Assembly (NCBI GenBank): GCA_041746105.1 | Contig: JBGTHP010000017.1 | Span: 124,001-188,000, forward strand | Source: JBFHRE01 sp041746105 | GTDB lineage: Bacteria; Actinomycetota; Acidimicrobiia; Spongiisociales; ZC4RG35 | Length of the DNA: 64,000 nt | Direction: 5' to 3' | Part shown: positions 26,858 to 34,420 of the stretch, piece after piece | How the letters are laid out: each line of letters starts with the position of its first letter | Numbering within the stretch: position 1 is the first letter of the stretch | Notes under the pieces: generated by a model | Databases searched by the model: none | Seen by the model: only the letters and a program-made list of their open reading frames with translations | Told to the model about the DNA's origin: nothing | Program-made: the position numbers and the translations under genes

Positions 26858-28616
26858 CGGGAATCACTCCCAGTTGGTTGAGCGCAGCCTCCATCACCTC
26901 GGCAAATGCCGGAGCGGCCGCGGCCCCGCCGTATCGGTATTCATAGGAGGGCTGGTCGATGAGGACGGCAACCACCAGTTTGGGATCGTCGATGGGGGCC
27001 ATGCCTACAAAGGAGGCTCTGGTTTGATCGGTGTAACGACCATCGGCACCAAGGATCAAAGCGGTTCCCGTTTTCCCACCGACTCGATACCCGTCCACCT
27101 TGGCCGCGGCCCCGGTGCCGTCGGTGATCACGTCGGCCAGAATCTGCCGCATGACCCAGGCGGTTCGTTCGGAAACGACCTGGTGAGAAGTTGACTGCAG
27201 ATACGTGGTGTTTCCATCCTGGTCCACGATGGCCCGCACCAGCGACGGTCTGATCCAGATACCGTCGTTTCCGATGGCGGCGTAGGCGGCGGCCATCTGC
27301 AGTGGCGAGACGGCAACTCCATATCCGATGGCCGCGGAGGCCTGACACGAGCTACACGACGGATCCAAAACGAACGAGCCTGCGGCTTCGCCGTTGTAGT
27401 CGATTCCGGTCGGCCGGCCGAGGCCGAAGCGATCCATGTAGTCGCCAAGGATGTCTACCCCGACTCGCTGTTGGATCTTGATGGTGCCGACGTTGGAGGA
27501 GCGCGTAAAGATCTGCTGGACCGTCATGTCCTCTGTGGCATGCGGGCTCGAGTCCTTGAAGCAGCCGTAAATGTCGTCGTCACTCGACAGGCAGGCGCCC
27601 GGAGTCGTTTCGATCACGTCGCCCACGTTCGGGATCACCGTGTCGACATCGACGACCCCGGCGTCGATTGCCGAGGCAACCGTGATGAGCTTTTGTACCG
27701 ATCCCGGTTCATACGTACCCCGCACGACAAAGTTGGAGTAACGCGTCTGGGTCTCGACGACCGGGTCGACGACGGCGCGAGTGACAGGATCGAACGCCGG
27801 AGCCTCGACCAGGGCCAGCACCTCACCCGTCTCGACCTCCAAAACAACTATGGAACAGCCCACCGCGCCGGTCACCTCTAGGCGTCGTCGACAAACGTCG
27901 TACGCGGTGTACTGCAACGCAGAATCGATCGTCGATATCAGGTCGTTGCCCCGCCGCGCCGGCTGTTCCTCGAGAATCGCCGCCTGCGGAATTGCCCGCA
28001 CCTGGGAAGCCGCCGCTTCGTATCGAACCAGTCCGGGATCGCCGCTCAATTGTTCGTCATAGACCAGTTCGAGACCCTCGAGACCCGTAATTCGATCGTT
28101 TTCGTCCGTCGTCACCAGTCCGACGACGGACGACGTCATCGCACCCGCCGGATAGGCCCGTTTCGGTTCGTCGATGACATAAACACCTCGCAACTGCTGC
28201 GCGACGACGAGATCGGCCAACGAGGTGTCGACCTGGCGGGCGAGATAAGCGAAGGTCTCACTCTTTCCGACGTTTTCGCGGGCACGTTCGACCGATTGCC
28301 CGGTGATTCCCGCCACCACCTGAGTCGCGTATAGGGGGTCATCCATCTCCGCCGGCACGGCAAAGATCGCCTTGGCATCGACGGTCAGCGCGAGCGGGTC
28401 GAGGTTCCGATCGAAAATTGTGCCTCTCGGCGCCTCGAGCACCAATGTTCGCACGCGCTGTTCGAGCCCCATCGAACCGAGTTCGGCCGCCTCGACCACC
28501 TGGACCTGAAAGAGCTTGAATCCGAGGAAGGCCCACGTCAGCATCAGGAAAGTGCCAAGTGTGGCAACCCTTGCCTGTCCTGGGGTTCGCCTACGAACCG
28601 CGGGCCGGGCCGCCAT
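26841..28616 (-). CDS. ftsI: Septal class B penicillin-binding protein (transpeptidase) FtsI
   Basis: The 591-residue protein has a cytoplasmic Arg-rich N-terminus, one transmembrane helix (about residues 20-42), and a dimerisation/pedestal region starting with EAPRGTIFDRNLDPLAL. The transpeptidase domain has the SxxK serine in YEPGSVQKLITVASA (Ser306, Lys309), the SxN motif in FTRSSNVGTIKI, and the KTG motif in VGGKTGTALILG. No C-terminal PASTA domain is present. Four extracytoplasmic cysteines lie in two short pairs (CLSSDDDIYGC and CSSC), unusual for an exported domain unless they form disulfides. It cross-links septal peptidoglycan with FtsW. Confidence 0.95.
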   Translation of the reverse strand: MAARPAVRRRTPGQARVATLGTFLMLTWAFLGFKLFQVQVVEAAELGSMGLEQRVRTLVLEAPRGTIFDRNLDPLALTVDAKAIFAVPAEMDDPLYATQVVAGITGQSVERARENVGKSETFAYLARQVDTSLADLVVAQQLRGVYVIDEPKRAYPAGAMTSSVVGLVTTDENDRITGLEGLELVYDEQLSGDPGLVRYEAAASQVRAIPQAAILEEQPARRGNDLISTIDSALQYTAYDVCRRRLEVTGAVGCSIVVLEVETGEVLALVEAPAFDPVTRAVVDPVVETQTRYSNFVVRGTYEPGSVQKLITVASAIDAGVVDVDTVIPNVGDVIETTPGACLSSDDDIYGCFKDSSPHATEDMTVQQIFTRSSNVGTIKIQQRVGVDILGDYMDRFGLGRPTGIDYNGEAAGSFVLDPSCSSCQASAAIGYGVAVSPLQMAAAYAAIGNDGIWIRPSLVRAIVDQDGNTTYLQSTSHQVVSERTAWVMRQILADVITDGTGAAAKVDGYRVGGKTGTALILGADGRYTDQTRASFVGMAPIDDPKLVVAVLIDQPSYEYRYGGAAAAPAFAEVMEAALNQLGVIPDALEG

Positions 28617-28644
28617 CAGCGGTGCACCGCAATGGCGAATCCAC

Positions 28645-29055
28645 TCACGGTTGAGATCCCGAAGCGAGACGCACGTCGTCCTCCGGGTCGACTCCAGGAA
28701 CAGGCTGGTCGGGTGTTACCCCGTCCATCAGCAGAACTTGCCGGTCGCTCGGATAGACCATTCCCATTTCTTCTGCCAGCGGCCCGATCCGCAATGCAGA
28801 TTGAAGCGATGCGATCTGCAGTTCGAGTTCCTCGGCCGTCGCCTGCTCGCGTTCGATCTGGGTGCTGAGTTGGGCAAGTTCGACCGCACCGCGATCCAAG
28901 GTTGTCCGCGCAATCACCATGCCGAACATCGAAACGATCACAACCATTGAAAAAGCCAACCACGGACTGAGTCCCAGACGTCGTTTCGGTTTGGTGCCCC
29001 GCACCACCCGCAAACGCGGTTGTGGTCGAGCCGAGCGTGCCGGCCGGGCGGTCAT
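28645..29055 (-). CDS. ftsL: FtsL-like septum formation initiator
   Basis: The 136-residue bitopic protein has a basic cytoplasmic N-terminus (residues 1-31), a transmembrane helix (SPWLAFSMVVIVSMFGMVIA, about 32-51) and a coiled coil (LAQLSTQIEREQATAEELEL, about 61-80). An acidic C-terminal tail follows. Sequence conservation in FtsL is low. The call rests on topology and on its position between rsmH and ftsI, where ftsL always lies. The ATG at 29055 overlaps the rsmH stop codon. Confidence 0.87.
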   Translation of the reverse strand: MTARPARSARPQPRLRVVRGTKPKRRLGLSPWLAFSMVVIVSMFGMVIARTTLDRGAVELAQLSTQIEREQATAEELELQIASLQSALRIGPLAEEMGMVYPSDRQVLLMDGVTPDQPVPGVDPEDDVRLASGSQP

Positions 29056-29984
29056 GCCGCGATCCTCTCGATGGCCCGGAGCCTGGCGCTGCGGGATCTC
29101 GGGTTGCGGGTGATCTCGTCCGGACCGGGACGCATCGGCTTGGGAGTCAGCAGGCGGAATCGAACCTGTGCTCCACAACCGCAGATAGGAAGTCCTGGTG
29201 GACAGGTGCACCCGGCGATCGCGGTTGCGAACCGGCGCTTGATCAGCCTGTCCTCCAGCGAGTGATAAGAGATTGCGACGACCCTGCCGTTTACCGCCAA
29301 CAACCGCAGGGCATCTTCCACTCCCTGCTCGATCGCATCGAGTTCTCCGTTGACCTCCATACGCAGAGCCTGGAATGTCTTGCGAGCCGGATGACCCTTG
29401 CGGCGGACCGCGGCCGGCACGGCACCGGCCACCACTTCGGCGAGTCTTTTGGTGGAGTCGATCGGCCGCGACGAAACAATCGCCCTGGCGATCCGGCCCG
29501 CTTGTTGATCTTCTCCGTAGACCCGAATGATTCGGGCCAGATCCCTTGCGTCGAGCGTGTTGACGAGATCGGCTGCTGTGGGGCCTGAGGAGTCCGGGTC
29601 CATCCGCATGTCGAGGGGGCCGTCGTGCCGGTATGAAAATCCTCGGTCGCCATCGTCCAGTTGGCGGGAGGAAACTCCGAAGTCGAACAGGACCCCGGCG
29701 ACCGATTCGACGCCGGCAGATTCGAGAATCTCAGCGAGATCGGCGAAGTTGCCCGCAAGGACCTCGACGCCGATTGCCTTGCCGTTGGCTCTGGCCGCCG
29801 GGTCTCGATCTACCGCCATCAAGGTCGCTCCGCTCATGCTCTCCATCAGTCTCTTGCTGTGGCCTCCGCCGCCGAAGGTGGCGTCGACCACAATTCCGTT
29901 TCTCATCTCCGACAACAGCGCCACCACTTCCTCGGCCATGACCGGTTCGTGGTACCGAGTACCGGGTTCAGGGTCCTGGGCCAT
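29052..29984 (-). CDS. rsmH: 16S rRNA (cytosine(1402)-N(4))-methyltransferase
   Basis: The 310-residue SAM-dependent methyltransferase modifies C1402 of 16S rRNA in the P site. It shows GTRYHEPVMAEEVVALL, the SAM loop VVDATFGGGGHSKRLME near residue 31, LFDFGVSSRQLDDGDRGFSY near 100, and the C-terminal RVVAISYHSLEDRLIKRRF and NPRSRSARLRAIERI. I chose the ATG at 29984. A run of six G about 10 bases upstream could serve as Shine-Dalgarno sequence, but that run is inside the 3' arm of a long hairpin. An alternative TTG at 30011 lies in the hairpin loop. Confidence 0.94.
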   Translation of the reverse strand: MAQDPEPGTRYHEPVMAEEVVALLSEMRNGIVVDATFGGGGHSKRLMESMSGATLMAVDRDPAARANGKAIGVEVLAGNFADLAEILESAGVESVAGVLFDFGVSSRQLDDGDRGFSYRHDGPLDMRMDPDSSGPTAADLVNTLDARDLARIIRVYGEDQQAGRIARAIVSSRPIDSTKRLAEVVAGAVPAAVRRKGHPARKTFQALRMEVNGELDAIEQGVEDALRLLAVNGRVVAISYHSLEDRLIKRRFATAIAGCTCPPGLPICGCGAQVRFRLLTPKPMRPGPDEITRNPRSRSARLRAIERIAA

Positions 29985-30062
29985 TGCCAGCCCCCCGGGC
30001 GCTGGTACCAAAGGAAGCGGGCGGAGTCAGGGGCCTTCCGTTGGTTCCGGGGGGCTGGCAAT
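29983..30062 (-). ncRNA. Long hairpin in the mraZ-rsmH leader (candidate cis-regulatory RNA, possibly mraW-motif type)
   Basis: A perfect 16-base inverted repeat pairs 29983-29998 with 30047-30062. As RNA the 3' arm reads CCGGGGGGCUGGCAAU, whose last two bases are the AU of the rsmH start codon and whose G-run is the likely ribosome binding site. Inside lies a second stem (ACCAA with UUGGU, GGAAG with CUUCC) closing a loop with a C-rich sequence. The two stems are joined by an asymmetric internal loop of 1 and 8 bases. A conserved RNA, the mraW motif, is known before this gene in actinobacteria; membership here is inferred from position and shape only. Confidence 0.6.
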
Positions 30063-30082
30063 AGGCCAGAGCCTCGAGTCGA

Positions 30083-30508
30083 TCAGATCACCGGCGAAAC
30101 CTCCTCGCCCACATAGGACTCCTCTGCCTTCTCACGCGCCTCGAGGTACTTGGTCCGATTCCAGACTTCGATGCTGCGATTGACTCCGACGAGGGCGATC
30201 TCTTCGGTCAGTTCGAGCCCCGCCCAGTCTCGAAGTTCCTGCTTGACGAGGATCCGGCCCGCCTTGTCCATCATCTGGTGATCGGAAGAACCAAAAAACG
30301 TCCTCCGCTCTTGGCGGGCGATCGAGGTGTCGGGCAGTTCTTCCATCAACTCCGCCTTGCGCTTGTAGGCGTCTGTCGGGTAGATGACCAACTGGTGATC
30401 GCGGCCCTTGGTGAGAACACATCCGTCGTTGAGGTCGTCGCGATAACGAGCGGGCATCACAACCCTCCCTTTGTTATCGAGCGTGTGGAAATACTCACCG
30501 ACCAACAC
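30083..30508 (-). CDS. mraZ: Transcriptional regulator MraZ
   Basis: The 141-residue protein has two AbrB-like swapped-hairpin repeats. The first is MLVGEYFHTLDNKGRVVMPA with RYRDDL, and the second is SSDHQMMDKAGRILVKQELR with DWAGL. Both carry the DxxGR motif. MraZ forms rings that bind repeated boxes upstream of its own gene and regulates the division and wall operon. The start is a GTG. A candidate promoter and a 10-base-periodic array of GTGG-type boxes lie upstream. Confidence 0.95.
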   Translation of the reverse strand: MLVGEYFHTLDNKGRVVMPARYRDDLNDGCVLTKGRDHQLVIYPTDAYKRKAELMEELPDTSIARQERRTFFGSSDHQMMDKAGRILVKQELRDWAGLELTEEIALVGVNRSIEVWNRTKYLEAREKAEESYVGEEVSPVI

Positions 30509-30554
30509 GAGCGATCAGTCCTGTCTGTCAAAACCAGCTGCCGTCCTTCCGTTC

Positions 30555-30620
30555 GGCACTATAACCCACTTTGCCCCACTTGCAAGCAACTTCGCGCCAC
30601 CTTCTACCACCGGACGCCAC
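30555..30620 (-). promoter_or_regulatory. mraZ promoter with a candidate MraZ operator array
   Basis: On the minus strand a -35-like TTGCAA (30580-30585) and a -10-like TATAGT (30558-30563) are separated by 16 bases. GTGG-type boxes repeat at about 10-base spacing: GTGGC 30616-30620, GTGGT 30606-30610, GTGGC 30596-30600, GTTGC 30586-30590, GTGGG 30575-30579, GTGGG 30565-30569 and a weak GTGCC 30555-30559. MraZ proteins of E. coli and mollicutes are known to bind direct repeats of TGGG- or AAAGTG-type with a 10-base period. The array overlaps the core promoter, which suggests autorepression. Confidence 0.65.
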
Positions 30621-30788
30621 AGCGCCCCATTCGGCGGACCAGTGGGGGCGGAGTGGTGACAGAAATGGGAGCCGACCGACGCGGGAGGCCGAAAGCCCGG
30701 TTTCAGATCACAGTCGGAAACGCCGATCAGAGATCAACGGTTGCAAAGAACGCAGGCAACAAACGAGAGGACGCAGACCGGAGTGGTG

Positions 30789-31292
30789 TCAGGCGCTCAC
30801 AGGGAGTAGGTAGGGATGCCACGAGGGGTCGAGGGTGTAGCCGGAAGAGGCGTAGACCCAGGTGTGATGACTGGGCATCGACGGTTTGCGGGCGAGCGAG
30901 AAACCCGCTTCCTCGGGGAGCCGGTCTCCTTTTCTGGTGTTGCAGCGACGACAACATGCAACGACGTTGTCCCAGACGTGCTGGCCGCCCCGTGACCGGG
31001 GGATCACATGGTCGATGCTCTCGGCAGAACCCAAACAGTATTGGCAGCGGAAACCGTCTCTTCCGAAAACGGCCCTCCGTGTTACCGGGGTAGCGCGGTG
31101 ATGCGGCACCCTGACGTAAGCGGTCAGTTTCACCACTGAAGGAACGGTGAAAGACACGGTCTCGGCGTTCCAGGTTTCGTCACGCGCTTCGAGGACGACC
31201 GCTCTCCCGCGGTGAACCAACACCACCGCCCGCCGCGCATTCACCACGGACAGAGGTTCGTAGCTTGCGTTGAGCACAAGGGAACCTGACAC
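30789..31292 (-). CDS. HNH endonuclease family protein
   Basis: The 167-residue protein begins VSGSLVLNASYEPLSVVNAR. Its C-terminal HNH module has a zinc ribbon CQYC, then SIDHVIPRSRGGQHVWDNVV and CCRRCNTRKGDR, with His, Asn and the ββα metal site all present. This compact HNH type is very common in actinobacteria, usually as a single-copy housekeeping gene of unsettled role, and is not obviously part of a restriction or mobile system. I chose the second of two consecutive GTG codons because GGAGG then lies 5 bases upstream. Confidence 0.87.
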   Translation of the reverse strand: MSGSLVLNASYEPLSVVNARRAVVLVHRGRAVVLEARDETWNAETVSFTVPSVVKLTAYVRVPHHRATPVTRRAVFGRDGFRCQYCLGSAESIDHVIPRSRGGQHVWDNVVACCRRCNTRKGDRLPEEAGFSLARKPSMPSHHTWVYASSGYTLDPSWHPYLLPVSA

Positions 31293-31315
31293 CACTGCCT
31301 CCGATTCGGAGCAGC

Positions 31316-31882
31316 CTACCGGTCGACGATGTCAATGGTGGGAAGTTCTCCCGCCAGATCGCTCAAGGCGCCCGTTACGGCCCTGACGAGAGCGTCGGCA
31401 AGTCCGGAGTCGGCGATTGCCACCGAAGCCGTTCTGCTCGTGTTCGCTCCGAGCAACACCACCACGATGTCGCGGTCTCCGAGTCTCTGACGTGAAGTGT
31501 TGATCCGATCCGGAACACCGAACCCGGCGTAGCTCGCGACCGCGGCAAGCACTGCGTCCGCCGCGCCATCCCAACTCAGATCGCCGAAGCCTTCCACCAC
31601 CCTGCTCCCATATGTGAGGCGGGCTGCCGCCCTCCCCTCTCGTTCTCCTAGCCACACCTTGTCGGGCAGCGGCGCCGAGTCGGTCCCTTCGAGAACCCCA
31701 CCGGGACGCGATCGCAGACCGTATGCAACGAGAATGCGGCGGATCTCCTCGAGGATGACTCCTTCGTCAGTCCCCTCGTCGATCGAGACGTGGATACCTT
31801 CGAGACCATCTTTGCCGAGGTCGATGCGCAACCCGGCAACCCCGGAAACGGATCGCAGTCGCTGCTCGAGTCCCATATTCAT
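31316..31882 (-). CDS. Conserved-looking hypothetical protein
   Basis: I do not recognise a family for this 188-residue protein. It has no signal peptide or membrane helix. The N-terminal half alternates short strands with one helix (VAGLRIDLGKDGLEG, EEIRRILVAYGLRSR). The C-terminal half contains VVVLLGANTSRTASVAIADS, which looks like a β-strand and ligand-loop pattern. The start is the ATG at 31882 with GGAGG 8 bases upstream, not the longer open frame to 32251. It lies upstream of the HNH gene on the same strand with 23 bases between them, so the two are probably co-transcribed. Confidence 0.7.
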   Translation of the reverse strand: MNMGLEQRLRSVSGVAGLRIDLGKDGLEGIHVSIDEGTDEGVILEEIRRILVAYGLRSRPGGVLEGTDSAPLPDKVWLGEREGRAAARLTYGSRVVEGFGDLSWDGAADAVLAAVASYAGFGVPDRINTSRQRLGDRDIVVVLLGANTSRTASVAIADSGLADALVRAVTGALSDLAGELPTIDIVDR

Positions 31883-32270
31883 GGTTGTAGCCTCCGCTGA
31901 CCTCGTCGCCACAGCAAGAACGCAACCACATCCCGCCGCTCCGGACGCTGGGGCGTTCCATATGCTGTCGCAGTGCGCCAGGCGAGGTACGGGCGTGACG
32001 GGAGCAGGCCTCCGCGAGAGCGGAAGGTGACCAAGGCACGCATGGCCTCTGGCATCGATTGCACTGTTTGCCCTAACACACCCATTCAGCCCATCTCCCA
32101 GTCTCTCTTCACCGAGTGGGCCCCCGACCCTGCGACAGAGGCCGACCCAGAAACGGCGTTCCAACCGATGCCCAAGACACCCTGACCGCTCCGTTGACAT
32201 AACAAGATACCTGGAGGCTATCGAAGCACCAGGGGTAGAGTTTGACGACATTCACCACGAGGAGTGACTT
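31883..32270. other. 388-base divergent intergenic region
   Basis: This is the longest non-coding stretch of the window, between the unknown gene (-) and the moxR operon (+). I see no tRNA and no recognised riboswitch. A TTGACA hexamer at 32194-32199 is a possible -35 for moxR, but the best -10 (TATCGA at 32219) is 19 bases away and weak. The sequence TTCCGCTCTCGCGGAGG (minus strand, near 32020) can fold into a small hairpin. A 70-residue open frame at 31973-32185 (+) has no family similarity. Confidence 0.4.
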
Positions 32271-33248
32271 TTGCAGAGTCTCGATGAGGAACAGGTCCGG
32301 TGGTTCGAGCGTCAGTTCGATACCATCGCCTCCAACGTTGAACAGGTGATCCAGGGAAAACGGCAGGCCATCGAATCGGTGCTGTTGTGCCTGGTCGCAG
32401 AAGGCCACGTTCTGGTGGAGGACGTACCAGGTGTCGGAAAGACCCTCCTGGCGAAATCACTTGCCCGTTCCGTGGACTGCTCCTTTCACCGCATCCAGTT
32501 CACACCCGACCTCCTCCCCTCGGACGTGACCGGTGTCCAGGTATGGGACCGAGCTCGCAGCGAGTTCGTATTCAAGGAGGGTCCGATCGCAGCCAACATC
32601 GTCCTCGGAGACGAAATCAACCGCGCCTCCCCCAAGACCCAATCGGCACTATTGGAGGCGATGGAAGAGCGCCAGATCACCACAGATGCCATCACCCGTC
32701 CACTACCGGATCCCTTCATGGTTCTGGCGACACAGAACCCGATCGAGCACGAGGGAACCTATCCCCTGCCTGAAGCCCAACTCGATCGATTCATGATGCG
32801 CGTGCGCATCGGTTACCCGTCCAGAGAAAAGGAACTGGAGATGCTCGACGCCCATGGCATCCGCTCCACCTTTCTCGATCTGGCCCCGGTTGTTGCCGTG
32901 GAGACCGTTCACGAACTGGTTGCGATCGCTCGACGAGTCCACGTCGCCACCTCGATCAAGGAATACATCGTCGATCTCGTCAACCTGACCCGCGAACACG
33001 GTGAAATCCTCTTGGGCGGATCGCCCCGCGCCGCCCTCAACCTTCAGCGATTGGCCCGAGCCAGAGCGGCATCGGTTGGCCGCGAATTTGTGATCGTCGA
33101 CGATGTGAAATCGCTGGCCCCAGCCGTCCTGGAGCACCGCATGGCTCTTCGTCCGGAGGCGCAGATGCGCGGAACGACCGTGGCATCGGTCATCGACTCC
33201 GTGCTGGGCTCCTTGCGTGTCCCGGGAGCCTCCCGGGTCGCTACATGA
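32271..33248 (+). CDS. MoxR-family AAA+ ATPase
   Basis: The 325-residue AAA+ protein has Walker A EDVPGVGKTLLAKSLARSV near residue 49, Walker B-type NIVLGDEINRASPKTQSALL near 110, and the sensor region VLATQNPIEHEGTYPLPEAQ near 151. The C-terminal lid has RAALNLQRLARARA. MoxR proteins act as chaperone-like ATPases and are typically encoded with DUF58 and transglutaminase partners, as here. The start is a TTG with GAGGAG exactly 6 bases upstream. It overlaps the next gene by 4 bases. Confidence 0.94.
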   Translation: MQSLDEEQVRWFERQFDTIASNVEQVIQGKRQAIESVLLCLVAEGHVLVEDVPGVGKTLLAKSLARSVDCSFHRIQFTPDLLPSDVTGVQVWDRARSEFVFKEGPIAANIVLGDEINRASPKTQSALLEAMEERQITTDAITRPLPDPFMVLATQNPIEHEGTYPLPEAQLDRFMMRVRIGYPSREKELEMLDAHGIRSTFLDLAPVVAVETVHELVAIARRVHVATSIKEYIVDLVNLTREHGEILLGGSPRAALNLQRLARARAASVGREFVIVDDVKSLAPAVLEHRMALRPEAQMRGTTVASVIDSVLGSLRVPGASRVAT

Positions 33249-34420
33249 CCGATCGCGGTTGGGGTGTCCTCGGTGCAGGGGCCGCTTCCATCGCGCTCTG
33301 GGTATTGCTCGGTGAGGGCGAACTCCTTGCTGCCGGTTCGGTTCTGACCGCCGGAAGCATCCTCGCCTACTGGTTCACGGCTTTGGGGAGGCCAACACTC
33401 GCCATCATCCGCCAGTTGATTCCGGCGCTCGTCCATGAAGGCGACACCGCCGAGGTGAGAGTTCGGATCACGAACATTGGGCGGCGTACCGCATTCAACC
33501 TCAGTATCTCCGATCAGGTGGGGCCGCTGGGCGCTGCAGATTTTGAGGTCGCCAGATTGAAACGGGGCCAGACGATCACTGCCACCTATCGAATCATCTG
33601 TCGTCCCCGTGGCGTGTATCCGGTGGGTCCTGCCACCGTGCAGATCTCTGACCCGGCAAGGCTTGCAACCAAAACCGTCACGGTTCCAGGGGAGGACCGA
33701 CTCGTGGTGTACCCCGCCACCGAGAGTTTGGTTGGTTTTCCGATCGCTCGAGGCAAGGATCCGACGATGCAGGCTGCAAGACCCGAGTTCTCGAATCGGG
33801 GCGGCGAGGACTTCTTCACACTTCGCGAGTACGTCGACGGTGACGACTTGCGCTTCATCCATTGGCGTTCCTCGGCCAAACGTGACCAGCTCCTCATCCG
33901 CCAGATGGAAACACCGTGGCAGCAACGAGCCCTGATCCTCCTCGACCTGAGGCGCGACGCGTATCAGAACGCTCCATGCTTCGAACACGCGGTGAGGGCG
34001 ACGGCGTCACTCGTCGTTCATTTCGCGAACGCCGGCTACGACTCCCTGGTATGGGCCGGAGGGGTCGATCCGGTCCCCACGACCCACAATGTGACGGTGA
34101 TGGAACAGCTGGCAATGGCCAAAGCTCGCGACCGTCTCGATTTGAGGCTTGTGGCGTCTCGGTTTCGACAAAAGGGAGGCGGTGGAGCACTGGTAGTTGT
34201 GACCGGCACCCCCGATCCCGAGGTGGCTGACGTGATTCGACTCCTGGGTCAGGACTACGGAATCTCGATCGCGTTGTGCGCAACCGAGACCGCCTCGCCT
34301 GTTTTGGCGGCGATGCACAGGTCCGGAGTGCCGACCATCGAGAGACGCCCTGGAGAACCTTGGGCAGATGGATGGACCCAAGCGTTAGGAAGCCAATGGG
34401 CAGATTCACCGGCCCGATAG
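33245..34420 (+). CDS. DUF58 domain-containing protein
   Basis: The 391-residue protein has two N-terminal hydrophobic helices (residues about 7-45), a β-rich extracytoplasmic or linker region, and the DUF58 signature FFTLREYVDGDDLRFIHWRS with SAKRDQLLIRQME near residue 195. That is followed by a von Willebrand A-like segment, RALILLDLRRDA. DUF58 proteins are encoded with MoxR ATPases and are thought to be their partners in assembling or regulating envelope complexes. It overlaps the next gene by 25 bases. Confidence 0.92.
   Translation: MTDRGWGVLGAGAASIALWVLLGEGELLAAGSVLTAGSILAYWFTALGRPTLAIIRQLIPALVHEGDTAEVRVRITNIGRRTAFNLSISDQVGPLGAADFEVARLKRGQTITATYRIICRPRGVYPVGPATVQISDPARLATKTVTVPGEDRLVVYPATESLVGFPIARGKDPTMQAARPEFSNRGGEDFFTLREYVDGDDLRFIHWRSSAKRDQLLIRQMETPWQQRALILLDLRRDAYQNAPCFEHAVRATASLVVHFANAGYDSLVWAGGVDPVPTTHNVTVMEQLAMAKARDRLDLRLVASRFRQKGGGGALVVVTGTPDPEVADVIRLLGQDYGISIALCATETASPVLAAMHRSGVPTIERRPGEPWADGWTQALGSQWADSPAR

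Noticed and set aside
29984..30011. TTG at 30011 as the rsmH start
   Set aside because: It adds nine residues (MVPAPGGLA) not typical of RsmH and lies in the hairpin loop. The ATG at 29984 leads directly into the conserved HEPVMAEEV region.
30789..31292. HNH gene as part of a restriction or mobile element
   Set aside because: It has no methyltransferase, transposase, integrase or repeats nearby. The protein matches the small housekeeping-type actinobacterial HNH family.
31973..32185. 70-codon plus-strand frame in the large intergenic gap
   Set aside because: It has no ribosome binding site, no TANNNT box at the leaderless offset, and a composition unlike its neighbours. It has no family similarity that I can see.
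32194..32224. TTGACA ... TATCGA as a moxR promoter
   Set aside because: The spacer is 19 bases and the -10 is poor, so the evidence is too weak for a separate feature; it is mentioned only in the gap description.
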